Shown: positions 1 to 8,933, counted from the stretch's first letter. The stretch is DNA of 64,000 nucleotides from JBEIHX01 sp040381075 (GCA_040381075.1 JBEIHX010000012.1:1-64000); one strand, 5' to 3'. Notes: generated from the letters alone by a model not told the origin. Translations and numbers: made by a program.

Positions 1-735
1 GACCCATGTGGCGACGGCGCCCCGCCAGGTGTGGTGCTGGGACGTGACGTTTCTGCCAACACGCGTGTTGGGGAAATGGTTCTATCTGTACCTGATCATG
101 GACCTGTTCAGCCGCAAGATCGTCGGCTGGAAAGTCCATGCGGAAGACGACGCGGACCACGCCGCAAAACTCGTGCACCGCACGGCGCTGGCCGAAGGGA
201 TCGCAGCAATCGAGCGCGACAGGCGGCCCGTTCTGCACGGCGACAACGGCTCAACCATCAAGGCCACGTCAGTCCTGGCGATGCTGTATTGGCTGGGCGT
301 CCGGCCCTCGTACTCGCGTCCGCGCGTGAGCAACGACTGCGCCTTCGTCGCGGCGCTCTTGCGCACCGCGAAGCACCGCCCGGAGTTTCCGGCCAAAGGC
401 TTCGCGACCCTGGACGATGCAAGGCAGTGGGCAGCCGATTTCGTAAACTGGTACAACGTCACCCATCAGCACAGCGCCATCCGATACGTCAGCCCGGCGC
501 AGCGACATGAGGGAGCAGATCGCTCAATCCTCGCCAGGCGTCATGCGCTGTACCTCCAGGCCCGTGAGCGCACCCCTGCACGCTGGTCAGGTCATACCCG
601 TAACTGGAACCCCATCGAGGCCGTCGCCTTGAACCCGGAACGCGATGTGATCGTCCAAATGTCAGCGCCGCAGGGCTCAGAGAATAACGCTTCGGCCGCA
701 TGAAACGGGCGACACCTACCTTGACGCGCACCGCA
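1..735 (+). mobile_element. 3' remnant of an IS3-family insertion sequence
   Basis: The transposase reading frame ends at 703 and is followed by a short non-coding tail (about 704-735, with CGACACCTACCTTGACGCGC) that has the look of an IS3-family right end. The left end is outside the window, so the terminal inverted repeats and target duplication cannot be checked. The right boundary given is a guess. Confidence 0.4.
2..703 (+). CDS. IS3-family transposase, integrase core (5' end outside window, catalytic Glu lost)
   Basis: This is the DDE integrase core of an IS3-type OrfB, which would cut and join DNA ends. The frame is open to the left edge, so the gene begins outside the window; the GTG at 8 lies inside the conserved 'THVATAP.QVW' stretch and is not a convincing start. 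The first Asp (WDVT, codon 41-43) and second Asp (HGDNGS, codon 242-244) are present. The third acidic residue, expected 35 residues later in the 'FSEALFRT.K' motif, is Ala (codon 350-352, GCG; the read is FVAALLRTAKHRPEFP). One A-to-C change from GAG would explain it. The C-terminal part (HSAIRYVSPAQRH) is otherwise intact and has no stop. I therefore read it as a full-looking but catalytically dead transposase, assuming the base is not a sequencing error. Confidence 0.88.
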   Translation, partial: THVATAPRQVWCWDVTFLPTRVLGKWFYLYLIMDLFSRKIVGWKVHAEDDADHAAKLVHRTALAEGIAAIERDRRPVLHGDNGSTIKATSVLAMLYWLGVRPSYSRPRVSNDCAFVAALLRTAKHRPEFPAKGFATLDDARQWAADFVNWYNVTHQHSAIRYVSPAQRHEGADRSILARRHALYLQARERTPARWSGHTRNWNPIEAVALNPERDVIVQMSAPQGSENNASAA

Positions 736-786
736 TCATCCCTGACAGGCGAACCCGGCAGGAAGCCGGAGGGCGCGGCGGCGGTC

Positions 787-1440
787 TCAGCCGCCCTGGG
801 TGGCCGGCGCCGCCTCGCCTGCAGGTTCGCCCTCAGCCGGCGCCGCACCGTCCGCCGGCGCGGCGGTTGGATCGGCGGGCGCTTCCGGCGGCAACGGCGC
901 CGGAAGGGGCGCAGGCGCGTCGGCCGTCGTGCGCAGGTAGGCGATCAGCGCAATCCGGTCTTCCTGCTTGGCCAGTCCGGCAAACGACATCGCTGTGCCC
1001 GGCATGTACGCCTTGGGCGCCTTCAGGAAGTTGTACAGGCCCTCATAGGTCCACTGCGGGTTGGCGGCGCCATACGCCGTCATCGCCTCAGAATAGGCGA
1101 AGCCCGCAGCCGCCCCTGGCGCCTGGCCGATGATGTTCCAGAGGCCTGGCCCCTGGGCGTTCGGCCCGCCCTTTTCAAAGTGGTGACAGGAGGCGCAGCG
1201 CTTCGAGACGGCTTCCCCGCGGGCCACGTCCGCCGAAGCGAGCAGGAGCCCGAAATCGACCGCCTTCTCAACCGCCTCGGCCGGCGCGGCGGCCTCTTCG
1301 ACTTCGATGGGAATGTCGTAGGCTGGCTTTTCCGGGAAATGCGGATGATACACAGTGTGTGCGGCTTCCTTGACGGCCATCATGCCGAGACCCGTCGCCA
1401 GAACCGCGCCCGCAATCTTGTTGAACGTCAGGCTCATCAT
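787..1440 (-). CDS. membrane-anchored class I cytochrome c (CycM/c552-like)
   Basis: A 218-residue electron carrier facing the periplasm. Residues 7-22 form one uncleaved N-terminal membrane anchor, followed by an acidic/Ala linker. The haem site is C82-A-S-C85-H86 and the axial Met is M151 in PGTAMSFAG. The last 40 residues are a Pro/Ala/Glu-rich tail without domain character. The layout (anchor, linker, single c-type haem) resembles the CycM/c552 proteins that pass electrons from the bc1 complex to oxidases. Two ATGs in tandem (1440 and 1437) follow a GGGGG Shine-Dalgarno; either could be used. A longer upstream open frame to 1857 has no signal features and runs through the tandem repeat at 1654. 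The gene is divergent from kdsB. Confidence 0.85.
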   Translation of the reverse strand: MMSLTFNKIAGAVLATGLGMMAVKEAAHTVYHPHFPEKPAYDIPIEVEEAAAPAEAVEKAVDFGLLLASADVARGEAVSKRCASCHHFEKGGPNAQGPGLWNIIGQAPGAAAGFAYSEAMTAYGAANPQWTYEGLYNFLKAPKAYMPGTAMSFAGLAKQEDRIALIAYLRTTADAPAPLPAPLPPEAPADPTAAPADGAAPAEGEPAGEAAPATQGG

Positions 1441-1653
1441 ATCCCCCAGGCCTTGACGGACCCGCCCTGCGCAGGGCGTCCCCATCCGACGCAGCCGAAA
1501 ACAACGCACTGGCGGGTGTATGACCCAGCCCGCGGCAATCTGCAACACGCCCGCTGAGGCGATGAACGCCGCCGCCCGCAGCCGTCCACAGCCATCAGCA
1601 GGCATCCGGCCGCCCGGCGCTGCGGACCGCGCCGGATCCCGCAGAGCGGGATT

Positions 1654-1701
1654 CCGCGGTGCAGGCCGCGGTGCAGGCCGCGTTTCAGGCCGCGTTTCAG
1701 G
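1654..1701. repeat. tandem array, 4 x 12 bp, cytochrome/kdsB gap
   Basis: Four consecutive 12-mers CCGCG(GTG/TTT)CAGG: the first two copies carry GTG and the last two TTT. It lies in the 422 bp divergent gap between the cytochrome c gene and kdsB. The rest of that gap (1441-1862) holds no gene that I can support. Confidence 0.9.
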
Positions 1702-1862
1702 CCCCCTCACGTCTGTGGCGCAGTCTGTCGCCGCCAACAGGGGTTTTCGGGTCCGGGGCGCGCGCGCTACAAGGCAGCCAACGCACGGCCTGCCCGGCGC
1801 AGGCCGCACGCCCGCCCGGCTTGTCCGCCAGAGGTCAAGGCTCCCCCCAGAGGTCAAGGTTG

Positions 1863-2621
1863 ATGTCCGCCCCGCCGCTCGTGCTCATCCCCGCCCGTCT
1901 TGCGGCGACCCGGCTGCCCGACAAGCCGCTTGCCGACATCGCCGGCAAGCCAATGGTCGTGCGCGTGCTCGAAATCGCCTGGGCGGCCGGGTTCCACGAC
2001 GCCGCAGTCGCCGCCGGCGATCGTGAGATCGTCGCAGCGGTCGAGGCCGCAGGCGGGCGCGCAGTCCTCACCGATCCGGCCCTGCCCTCGGGCACCGATC
2101 GCATCTACGCCGCCCTCGCAAGCCTCGACCCGGATGGCCGGCGCGATGTCGTGATCAACCTGCAGGGCGATGTGCCGACCCTGCCTGCGCATGATCTGCG
2201 CGCGGTCGCTGCCGCGCTCGCCGCCCAGCCGCAGGCCGACATCGCCACGCTGGTCGCGCCCTGCCGACCCCAGGAGCGCGCTGATCCCAACACCGTCAAA
2301 GCCGTTCTCTCATTTGGCCCCGATCAAACCATCGCCCGCGCCCTGTACTTCACCCGCGCCAGTGCGCCATGGGGCGAGGGCGTCCTGTGGCATCACATCG
2401 GCGTCTACGCCTATCGCCGCGCGGCGCTTGAGCGCTTTGTCTGCGCGCCGCCATCTCCGCTTGAGACCCGCGAAAAGCTTGAGCAGTTGCGTGCGCTGGA
2501 GTTGGGCATGACGATCTGTGCGGCGGTGACCGACGCCGCACCCAAGGGCGTCGACGCGCCAGACGACCTCGCCCTGGCGCGTGCGGCCTTCGGCGTGACG
2601 GGCGGAATGGAGCCATTGTGA
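1863..2621 (+). CDS. kdsB: 3-deoxy-manno-octulosonate cytidylyltransferase
   Basis: Activates Kdo with CTP to CMP-Kdo for lipid A-core synthesis in the cytoplasm. The protein is 252 residues, normal for KdsB. Visible motifs are the N-terminal nucleotide-binding stretch IPARLAATRLPDKPL, the PSGTDR motif, INLQGDVP, the HHIGVYAYRR strand and the PLETREKLEQLRALELG segment that KdsB shares with other CMP-sugar synthases. The start ATG at 1863 follows AGAGG; the longer open frame from 1659 runs through the tandem repeat and has no homology-like features. The stop overlaps the pheA start by four bases (GTGA), so the two are probably translationally coupled. Confidence 0.95.
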   Translation: MSAPPLVLIPARLAATRLPDKPLADIAGKPMVVRVLEIAWAAGFHDAAVAAGDREIVAAVEAAGGRAVLTDPALPSGTDRIYAALASLDPDGRRDVVINLQGDVPTLPAHDLRAVAAALAAQPQADIATLVAPCRPQERADPNTVKAVLSFGPDQTIARALYFTRASAPWGEGVLWHHIGVYAYRRAALERFVCAPPSPLETREKLEQLRALELGMTICAAVTDAAPKGVDAPDDLALARAAFGVTGGMEPL

Positions 2622-3466
2622 CAAAACCTTTGACGATCGCCTTTCAGGGCGAACTCGGCGCAAACAGCCACGCCGCCGCACTCGAGGCCTACCCGTCCTG
2701 CGAGGTCCTGCCCTGCGCGACGTTTGAGGATGCGTTCAGCGCCGTCAGCGACGGCGCGGCCGATCTCGGCATGATCCCGATCGAAAACTCGATCGCCGGG
2801 CGCGTGGCCGACGTGCATCATCTCCTGCCGGAAAGTGATCTGCACATCATCGGCGAACACTTCATGCCCATTCGCTTCCAGCTCGTGGGCCTGAAGGGCG
2901 CGCAGCTGTCCGACATCACCCGCGCGCGCAGCCACATCATGGCCCTCGGTCAATGCCGCAAGACGCTGCGCAGTCTGAACATCCGGCCGGTGATGACCGC
3001 CGACACCGCCGGGGCTGCGCGCGAAATTGCGGAGCGCGGCGACAGGAGCGAAGGCGCGCTCGCCACCCGGCTGGCCGCTGAAATCCACGGCCTGGACATT
3101 CTGAAGGCGGATATCGCTGACGCCGCTCACAACACCACGCGGTTTGTCGTGCTCGCCGCCAAACCGGACGACGCCGAGCCCGATCAGGGACCGTGCGTCA
3201 CCAGCGTCGTGTTTCGCGTCCGCAGCGTTCCGGCTGCCCTTTACAAGGCGCTCGGCGGCTTCGCCACCAACGGCGTCAACATTACAAAGCTCGAAAGCTA
3301 TCTGGTCGACGGCGATTTCGCCGCCGCCCAGTTCTACATGGACATCGAAGGCCACCCAGGCGACCGCGCGATGCGTCTGGCGCTGGAGGAACTCGGCTTC
3401 TTTTCGTCGGAGCTGAAAATCCTCGGAGTGTACAAGGCGGCCGCGTACCGGCGCACGGGCCAATAG
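2618..3466 (+). CDS. pheA: prephenate dehydratase (PDT + ACT domains)
   Basis: Converts prephenate to phenylpyruvate in phenylalanine synthesis. There are 282 residues: a PDT catalytic domain (about 5-180) with the conserved T174-R175-F176 motif, and a C-terminal ACT domain (about 195-275). The Phe-binding ESRP motif of many PDTs reads E226-S-Y-L here; I believe this is a common variant in alphaproteobacteria rather than a defect, but feedback control by Phe may differ. There is no chorismate mutase domain, so mutase must be encoded elsewhere. The gene starts with GTG overlapping the kdsB stop. A 26 bp perfect palindrome follows directly (3474-3499). Confidence 0.94.
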   Translation: MTKPLTIAFQGELGANSHAAALEAYPSCEVLPCATFEDAFSAVSDGAADLGMIPIENSIAGRVADVHHLLPESDLHIIGEHFMPIRFQLVGLKGAQLSDITRARSHIMALGQCRKTLRSLNIRPVMTADTAGAAREIAERGDRSEGALATRLAAEIHGLDILKADIADAAHNTTRFVVLAAKPDDAEPDQGPCVTSVVFRVRSVPAALYKALGGFATNGVNITKLESYLVDGDFAAAQFYMDIEGHPGDRAMRLALEELGFFSSELKILGVYKAAAYRRTGQ

Positions 3467-3473
3467 ATGTTCC

Positions 3474-3499
3474 CGCGCCGGCCCTGCAGGGCCGGCGCG
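3474..3499. terminator. 26 bp perfect palindrome between pheA and the DUF969 gene
   Basis: The sequence reads identically on both strands over 26 bases and is centred on CTGCAG at 3484-3489. As RNA it would form an 11 bp GC hairpin with a tetraloop, eight bases after the pheA stop. There is no T-run, so it may be a factor-dependent terminator, an RNA-processing site or a protein-binding palindrome. The next gene starts 17 bp further on. Confidence 0.6.
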
Positions 3500-3515
3500 C
3501 TTCGGGAGGCAAGGC

Positions 3516-4226
3516 ATGCTGGTTCTGTTGGGGGTTCTGGTGGTGGTCGCGGGCTTCGTCCTGCGGGTCAATCCGCTGGTCGTGGTGGCCGTCGCTGCTC
3601 TGGTGACGGGTCAGGCGGCGTCGTGGGGACCGGACGCCACTCCCGAAACCATGGCCGCGGCCGCGCTCGCTACGGTCGCTGCTCTCGGCAAGTCCTTCAA
3701 CGACAATCGCTACATCAGCGGCGTCTGGCTGGTGCTTGCGGCCATCGGCCTGATGGAGCGCGCCGGTCTGCAGGAGCGCGCCCGCGCGGTGATCGGGCGG
3801 GTGCGCGCCGCCACCGTGGGACGCATTCTGATTGTCTATCTCGGCGTGCGCCAGCTTTCATCGGCCCTCGGCCTCACCTCGCTCGGCGGCCACGCCCAGA
3901 TGGTGCGTCCGCTGATCGCCCCGATGAGCGAAGGCGCCGGTGAGGCGCGGCTGGGAAAACTGAGCGATGCGGCGCGATACCGAATCCGCGCGCACGCCGC
4001 CGCCGCCGACAATATCGGACTGTTCTTCGGCGAAGACATCTTCATCGCCATCGCGTCCATCCTGCTGATCAAAGGCTTCCTTGAGCAGAACGGCATTGTG
4101 GTTGAGCCCCTTGCGCTGTCCTTGTGGGCGATCCCGACCGCCATCGCCGCCTTCCTTATCCATGCTGGCCGACTGTGGCTGCTTGACCGCAGCCTCGCCG
4201 GGCCTGCTGCGGAGACAGCGCCGTGA
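3516..4226 (+). CDS. DUF969 family membrane protein (putative 5-oxoproline transporter subunit)
   Basis: A 236-residue integral membrane protein with hydrophobic segments near 1-35, 70-85, 110-125, 165-180 and 195-215. It matches the DUF969 family, which is nearly always encoded next to a DUF979 protein; the pair is annotated as a 5-oxoproline (pyroglutamate) transporter, which I treat as family knowledge not shown here. The conserved-looking polar stretch GKSFNDNRYISGVWL and the HAAAADNIGLFFGED segment lie between membrane helices. ATG at 3516 follows GGGAGG. The stop overlaps the GTG of the DUF979 gene (GTGA), and the DUF2891 gene follows with another four-base overlap. Confidence 0.85.
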   Translation: MLVLLGVLVVVAGFVLRVNPLVVVAVAALVTGQAASWGPDATPETMAAAALATVAALGKSFNDNRYISGVWLVLAAIGLMERAGLQERARAVIGRVRAATVGRILIVYLGVRQLSSALGLTSLGGHAQMVRPLIAPMSEGAGEARLGKLSDAARYRIRAHAAAADNIGLFFGEDIFIAIASILLIKGFLEQNGIVVEPLALSLWAIPTAIAAFLIHAGRLWLLDRSLAGPAAETAP

Positions 4227-5185
4227 TTACGCTCACCCACGTCTATCTGATCGCCGGCCTTTTCTTCCTCGGCTGCGCCGTTCTCAACGCATCCGACGCC
4301 AGCAACCCGCGGCGTGTCCGCACCGCCCTGTTCTGGGGGCTGCTCAGCCTCAGCATGCTCGCGGGAGACCGGCTCGGCGATCTCGCAAACGGCTGTCTTG
4401 TTCTCGCCCTGGCCGGGCTTGCCGCAGCTGGCCTCGGGCAGGGGCAGGCAGGCGCCACACCCCAGGAGGAGCGCGCCGCAAGCGCCGCCCGTTATGGCGA
4501 CCTGCTCATTCTGCCGGCCCTGATCGTTCCGGGCGTTGCGCTCGCCGGCACCATGGTCGCCAAGCAGACCGATTGGGGCGCCCGGCTCATTGATCCCGCC
4601 CACGCCACCATCGTGTCCCTGGCGCTCGGCGCGCTTCTCGCCGTCATCGTCCTGGTCGTCTGGTTGCGCCCGCCTGTCAGCGCGCCGCTGCGGGAAGGCC
4701 GCCGGCTGCTCGATGCTGTCGGCTGGGCCGCGATCCTGCCCCAGGCCCTCGCCTGTCTTGGCGCTGTCTTCCTCGCCGGCGGCGTCGGCGACGCTGTCGG
4801 CGCCCTCATCACACAGTACGTTCCCCTCGACACCCGCACCCTGGCGGTGGCCGCCTATTGCATCGGCATGGCCTTTTTCACCATGCTGATGGGCAACGCC
4901 TTCGCCGCATTCCCGGTGATGACCGCCGCGATCGGCCTGCCGATCGTCATCGGGCAGCACGGCGGGGATGTGGCCGCCGTCTGCGCCATCGGCATGCTCG
5001 CCGGCTTCTGCGGCACGCTGATGACGCCGATGGCGGCCAACTTCAATGTGGTTCCGGCCAATCTGCTGGAGCTGCCAGACCGGACCCAGGCCCTGAACGG
5101 GGTCATTCGCGCGCAGATTCCAACCGCCCTTGCGGTCCTCGCCGCCAACATCGTCCTGATGCGCATCCTGGCGTTTCCATCATGA
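4223..5185 (+). CDS. DUF979 family membrane protein (putative 5-oxoproline transporter subunit)
   Basis: A 320-residue polytopic membrane protein with about nine hydrophobic segments, partner of the DUF969 protein encoded immediately upstream. The C-terminal half has Gly-rich motifs (LMGNAFAAFPVMTAAIGLP; GFCGTLMTPMAANFNVVPANL) typical of ion-coupled transporter hairpins. It starts with GTG overlapping the DUF969 stop and ends overlapping the ATG of the DUF2891 gene. No oxoprolinase subunit (PxpABC) is present here, so the substrate is open. Confidence 0.85.
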   Translation: MITLTHVYLIAGLFFLGCAVLNASDASNPRRVRTALFWGLLSLSMLAGDRLGDLANGCLVLALAGLAAAGLGQGQAGATPQEERAASAARYGDLLILPALIVPGVALAGTMVAKQTDWGARLIDPAHATIVSLALGALLAVIVLVVWLRPPVSAPLREGRRLLDAVGWAAILPQALACLGAVFLAGGVGDAVGALITQYVPLDTRTLAVAAYCIGMAFFTMLMGNAFAAFPVMTAAIGLPIVIGQHGGDVAAVCAIGMLAGFCGTLMTPMAANFNVVPANLLELPDRTQALNGVIRAQIPTALAVLAANIVLMRILAFPS

Positions 5186-6192
5186 CCGCCAGGCTTGACC
5201 TGCCCGCCGCCACACGCTTCGCCCGTCTGGCGCTCGCCCATGTGGAGCGCGAATACCCCAATAAGCTTGACCACGTGATGGGCGGCGCGCAGGACGTGGC
5301 GGGTCCGCGCGACCTCCACCCTGTCTTCTTCGGCAGTTTCGACTGGCATTCCTGCGTCCACGGCTATTGGCTGCTCGCCCGCGTGCTGCGACGCTGGCCC
5401 GATCTCGACCTCGCAGGCCAGATCGCAGACCTGTTCGATCGGCGCTTCACACCGCAGGCGATTGCAGTCGAGACGGACTATCTCGCACGACCGCTCTCGC
5501 GAGGCTTTGAACGTCCCTATGGCTGGGCCTGGCTGCTTGCTTTGCAGGCGGAGCTTGACCTGGCGCGCGCGCCCAGCCTGCAGCGCGCAGGCGCAAACCT
5601 TCTCACCCTCGCGCGGGGCTTTGAGCGAAGGTTTTCTGAGTTTCTTCCGTTGGCTGTTTACCCAGTCCGGGCCGGCGTGCACTCCAACACGGCCTTCGCG
5701 CTGCGCCTCGCCCTCGACTATGCTGACGTCCGCGCCCGCGATCTCGCGGCGCAGATGCGCGCAAGCCTGGTGCGCTGGCACGGCGCGGACCGCGACTGCC
5801 AGGCGTGGGAGCCTGGTCTGGACGAATTCCTGTCGCCGGCGCTCATCGTGGCCGAGGCGATGCGCCGGGCGCTTGCGCCGCCTGATTTCGTCGACTGGTT
5901 TCTCGCCTATCTCCCGCGGGCGGCGGAGGGCGCGCCGGAAAGCCTGTTCTCTCCCGCCGTCGTGAGCGATCGCAGCGACGGCAAGATCGTCCATCTTGAT
6001 GGCCTGAACCTCGCGCGCGCCTGGTGCTGGCGCGCGATTGCGATCGCGCCTGGCATGCCGCGCGGGGTCGCCGGCGCCGCCGACGCGGCGGCCGCTCGCC
6101 ATGTTGCGGCGAGCCTGCCCCACGTGGCTGGCGACTATATGGGCGAACATTGGCTCGCCACCTTTGCAACCCTGGCGCTTGACGGGCTTTGA
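5182..6192 (+). CDS. DUF2891 family protein
   Basis: A soluble, mostly helical 336-residue protein of the DUF2891 family. Visible hallmarks are the N-terminal HPVFFGSFDWHSCVHGYWLLAR stretch (split here as PVFFGSFDW and HSCVHGYWLL) and Trp-rich helices (ERPYGWAWLLAL). The fold suggests an alpha/alpha toroid as in glycosidases or lyases, but no catalytic role can be assigned. The ATG at 5182 overlaps the DUF979 stop (ATGA), so all three genes form one tightly coupled operon. I infer an enzyme or regulator linked to the transported substrate. A 757 bp gap follows. Confidence 0.82.
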   Translation: MTARLDLPAATRFARLALAHVEREYPNKLDHVMGGAQDVAGPRDLHPVFFGSFDWHSCVHGYWLLARVLRRWPDLDLAGQIADLFDRRFTPQAIAVETDYLARPLSRGFERPYGWAWLLALQAELDLARAPSLQRAGANLLTLARGFERRFSEFLPLAVYPVRAGVHSNTAFALRLALDYADVRARDLAAQMRASLVRWHGADRDCQAWEPGLDEFLSPALIVAEAMRRALAPPDFVDWFLAYLPRAAEGAPESLFSPAVVSDRSDGKIVHLDGLNLARAWCWRAIAIAPGMPRGVAGAADAAAARHVAASLPHVAGDYMGEHWLATFATLALDGL

Positions 6193-6290
6193 TGCGGTCT
6201 GGCGGCGGGCCGGCCTGCGCAGCGCGATCGCAGCCCGTGCGATCGGCGCGTCACGCCGACGCCGGCCTCTCGCGCGCGTCCGGCTTTCGA

Positions 6291-6346
6291 CGTGGGGCCA
6301 GACACGCGGGGCCAGACACGCGGGGCCGGGCAAGCGGGGCCAGGCA
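6291..6346. repeat. tandem array, 4 x 14 bp, DUF2891/DUF885 gap
   Basis: Four degenerate 14-mers of the form CGCGGGGCCAGACA (first copy CGTGGGGCCAGACA). It is one of two arrays in the 757 bp gap 6193-6949. I see no gene, RNA or promoter with good support in the remainder of the gap, which has about the same GC content as its surroundings. Confidence 0.9.
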
Positions 6347-6427
6347 ATCTGCAACGTCTCGTCAGCCAGGCGCCCCCATGGCCGGGCCCCGGTCTGGAAC
6401 TTGCCCAACAGCGGACGCGGGCGGCTG

Positions 6428-6463
6428 CCCCGGAGCGTTCCCCGGAGCGTTCCCCGGAGCGTT
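6428..6463. repeat. tandem array, 3 x 12 bp
   Basis: Three identical 12-mers CCCCGGAGCGTT (each start 12 bp apart), in the same gap as the 6291 array but with an unrelated unit. Confidence 0.9.
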
Positions 6464-6949
6464 CAAGGTGTCGCGCGCGCCAGCGCCCGGACTGCGCCCA
6501 TCCCACGGTGTGCGGCGCAGGCGGCGCGTGGTTCCGCCGGGGCGGCGACGTCCGAGAGCGAGACAGCCCGGTCTGATCCCGGAAGAGCCAGGAGATGCGC
6601 GCCGGCCCAAGCGCATGCGGATGTCCCCAGGACGCTGCGGGGTACTGCGGCGCGCGCCCCACGCGCTGACCTGGAATGGGGTCCAGACATTCGCCTGACC
6701 GCATCAACGCCGCCCCCGGAGCGGGGACGGGCGGCCGGCAGGGCGTGCGCGCCGACCGTGTTGGCGCCGGCGGGCCCGGCGACGCCGCCGGCCAGGCGAT
6801 GATCTCGTGGCTGGCGTCGCGGATGACCAGACTGGCCCGCCCATCCTCACCCGTCGGCCGCCGAAACAACCGTCACGCCGGAGCATCATGCGTTGGAAGT
6901 CCCGAGACTTCCGCCTACACAGGTGGTCCAGACCACTCAGGAGACCCCC

Positions 6950-8767
6950 ATGCTGTCGCGCCGCGCCGTAGTTTCATCCGCCGCCGCGGCTGCGCTCGCC
7001 GCAGCCTGCGCCTCCCGCGCTCCCGTGGAGGCGGGCGTCGCGCCGCAGGGCCAGACCGGCGACCCGGGGCTCAATGCGCTTCTCGAAGCCTTCTTCGACG
7101 CGCGGATTGCGCGGTCTCCGCAATTTGCGACCCAGCTGGGCGACAGGCGCGGTTACGACCGCTGGGACGAGCGCACTGCAGAGACCGCAGCCGCTGAACT
7201 GGCCGCCATCACAGCCGACGTCGCCCAGATGCGCCGGCGCATCGATCCGGCGGGCCTGAGCCCCCAGGGCCGGCTTTCCTATGCGCTCTTCGAAGGACCG
7301 GGCGCGCGCGCCAGGGCGGCAGAACCCTGGCGGCTCTACTCCTACCGCTTCAACCAGATGTTCGGCGCACAGAGCCAGGCGGCGACGTTTCTGATCAATC
7401 AGCACCGGGTGACCAGCGTCGCCGACGCCAAGGCTTATGTGGCGCGCCTGAAGGGGCTTAAGACTTACATGGCCCAGACGGTTGCGGAGAGTGAAGCCGC
7501 GCGCGCCGCCGGCGTCACGCCGCCGCAGTTCGTCTACGGCTATGTCATACCCGCAGCGCGCAATGTGATCGCCGGCGCGCCCTTCGACTCTGGACCGGAC
7601 AGCCCCCTATGGGCCGACTTCAAGGCCAAGGTCGCACGCCTTGACCTTCCGGTCGCCGAGCGCGCCGGCCTGCTTGGCGAAGGCGAGGCGGCGCTCCGGG
7701 ACTTCGTGGGACCGGCATACGGCGCATTGATCGAGGTCCTGACGCGTCAGCAGGCGCAGGCCCGCACCACCGACGGCGTGTGGGCGCTGCCGCAGGGCGA
7801 GGCCTATTACGCCTGGGCGCTCGCGAGCCAGACAACCACGTCGATGACGGCTGATCAGATCCACCGCACTGGACTTGAGGCCGTGGCGCGCCTGCATGAG
7901 GAGACCCGCGCCATCATGGGCCGGGTCGGCTTCGCCGGCGATCTGAGGGACTTCTTCTCCTTCATGGAGACGGACTCGCGCTTCTTTGAACCCGACACTG
8001 CGCAGGGCAGGGCGAGCTACATCGCCAAAGCGACCGCCGCGATCGAGGCGATGACGGCGCGGTGTCCGGACTTTTTCAACCTGATGCCCAAAGCACGGAT
8101 GGAAGTGCGCGCTGTTGAGGCGTTCCGCGAAGCCAGCGCCGGTCTTGCATTCTACGAACGCCCCTCGCCCGACGGCGTCAGGCCCGGCGTCTACTACGCC
8201 AACACCTCGAACATGAAGGCGCTGCCGCTCTATCAGCTCGAGGCGCTTGCGTATCATGAGGGCATTCCCGGCCACCACTTTCAGATCGCCATTGCCCAGG
8301 AGCTCCCCGACATCCCCCGCTTCCGCCGCTTCGGCGGATACACCGCCTACTCGGAGGGTTGGGGCCTTTACACGGAATATCTGGCCAGGGAGATGGGCTT
8401 TTACCAGGACCCCTATTCGGATTTCGGTCGCGTCGTCCTGGAATTGCGCAGGGCCATTCGTCTCGTCGTCGACACCGGCCTGCACGCCAAGCGGTGGACG
8501 CGCGAACAGGCGATCCAGTACATTCTGGACAATCAGCCCGGCGACGAGGCCCAGGCGCGCCGGGACATCGATCGCTACATCGTGATGCCCGGTCAGGCGA
8601 CGGCCTATCTGATCGGTCAGATGAAAATCCTCGAGCTGCGCGCAAGGGCGCAGGCGCGTCTCGCCGGCCGGTATTCCATCAAGGGGTTCCATGACGCCGT
8701 GCTGGGGTCGGGCGCTGTGCCGCTCGACGTGCTTGAAGACCTGGTCGAGGCATGGGCGCCTGCCTGA
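6950..8767 (+). CDS. DUF885 family lipoprotein (putative zinc metallopeptidase)
   Basis: A 605-residue exported protein. The N-terminus MLSRRAVVSSAAAAALAAAC has a twin Arg, a hydrophobic Ala core and a lipobox ending at C20 (LAAAC), so it is probably a lipoprotein. The DUF885 hallmark YHEGIPGHHFQ (about 440-450) supplies the His/Glu ligands expected for a zinc peptidase; downstream Tyr/Glu-rich motifs YTAYSEGWGLYTEYL also match the family. ATG at 6950 follows AGGAGA. It stands alone, with repeat-containing gaps on both sides. The peptidase activity is inferred from the motif and family. Confidence 0.88.
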   Translation: MLSRRAVVSSAAAAALAAACASRAPVEAGVAPQGQTGDPGLNALLEAFFDARIARSPQFATQLGDRRGYDRWDERTAETAAAELAAITADVAQMRRRIDPAGLSPQGRLSYALFEGPGARARAAEPWRLYSYRFNQMFGAQSQAATFLINQHRVTSVADAKAYVARLKGLKTYMAQTVAESEAARAAGVTPPQFVYGYVIPAARNVIAGAPFDSGPDSPLWADFKAKVARLDLPVAERAGLLGEGEAALRDFVGPAYGALIEVLTRQQAQARTTDGVWALPQGEAYYAWALASQTTTSMTADQIHRTGLEAVARLHEETRAIMGRVGFAGDLRDFFSFMETDSRFFEPDTAQGRASYIAKATAAIEAMTARCPDFFNLMPKARMEVRAVEAFREASAGLAFYERPSPDGVRPGVYYANTSNMKALPLYQLEALAYHEGIPGHHFQIAIAQELPDIPRFRRFGGYTAYSEGWGLYTEYLAREMGFYQDPYSDFGRVVLELRRAIRLVVDTGLHAKRWTREQAIQYILDNQPGDEAQARRDIDRYIVMPGQATAYLIGQMKILELRARAQARLAGRYSIKGFHDAVLGSGAVPLDVLEDLVEAWAPA

Positions 8768-8797
8768 CCCGGCGACCCCGGATCGGCCGGCGGAAAG

Positions 8798-8829
8798 GAT
8801 TGACCAAGGCGCTGATTGACCAAGGCGAT
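8798..8829. repeat. tandem duplication, 2 x 16 bp, upstream of the symporter
   Basis: Two copies of GATTGACCAAGGCG(CT/AT) differing at one base, in the 166 bp gap between the DUF885 gene and the symporter gene. Confidence 0.8.
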
Positions 8830-8933
8830 CGGCCCGGCCACCTTGTCGCATGGCGCCGTCGGCGGCGCGCCGCCGGCCGTCACGCCTGTGGCGGGCGCAA
8901 GGGCGGGCGGGAAGTTCTTTGGAGAAGGCCGCG

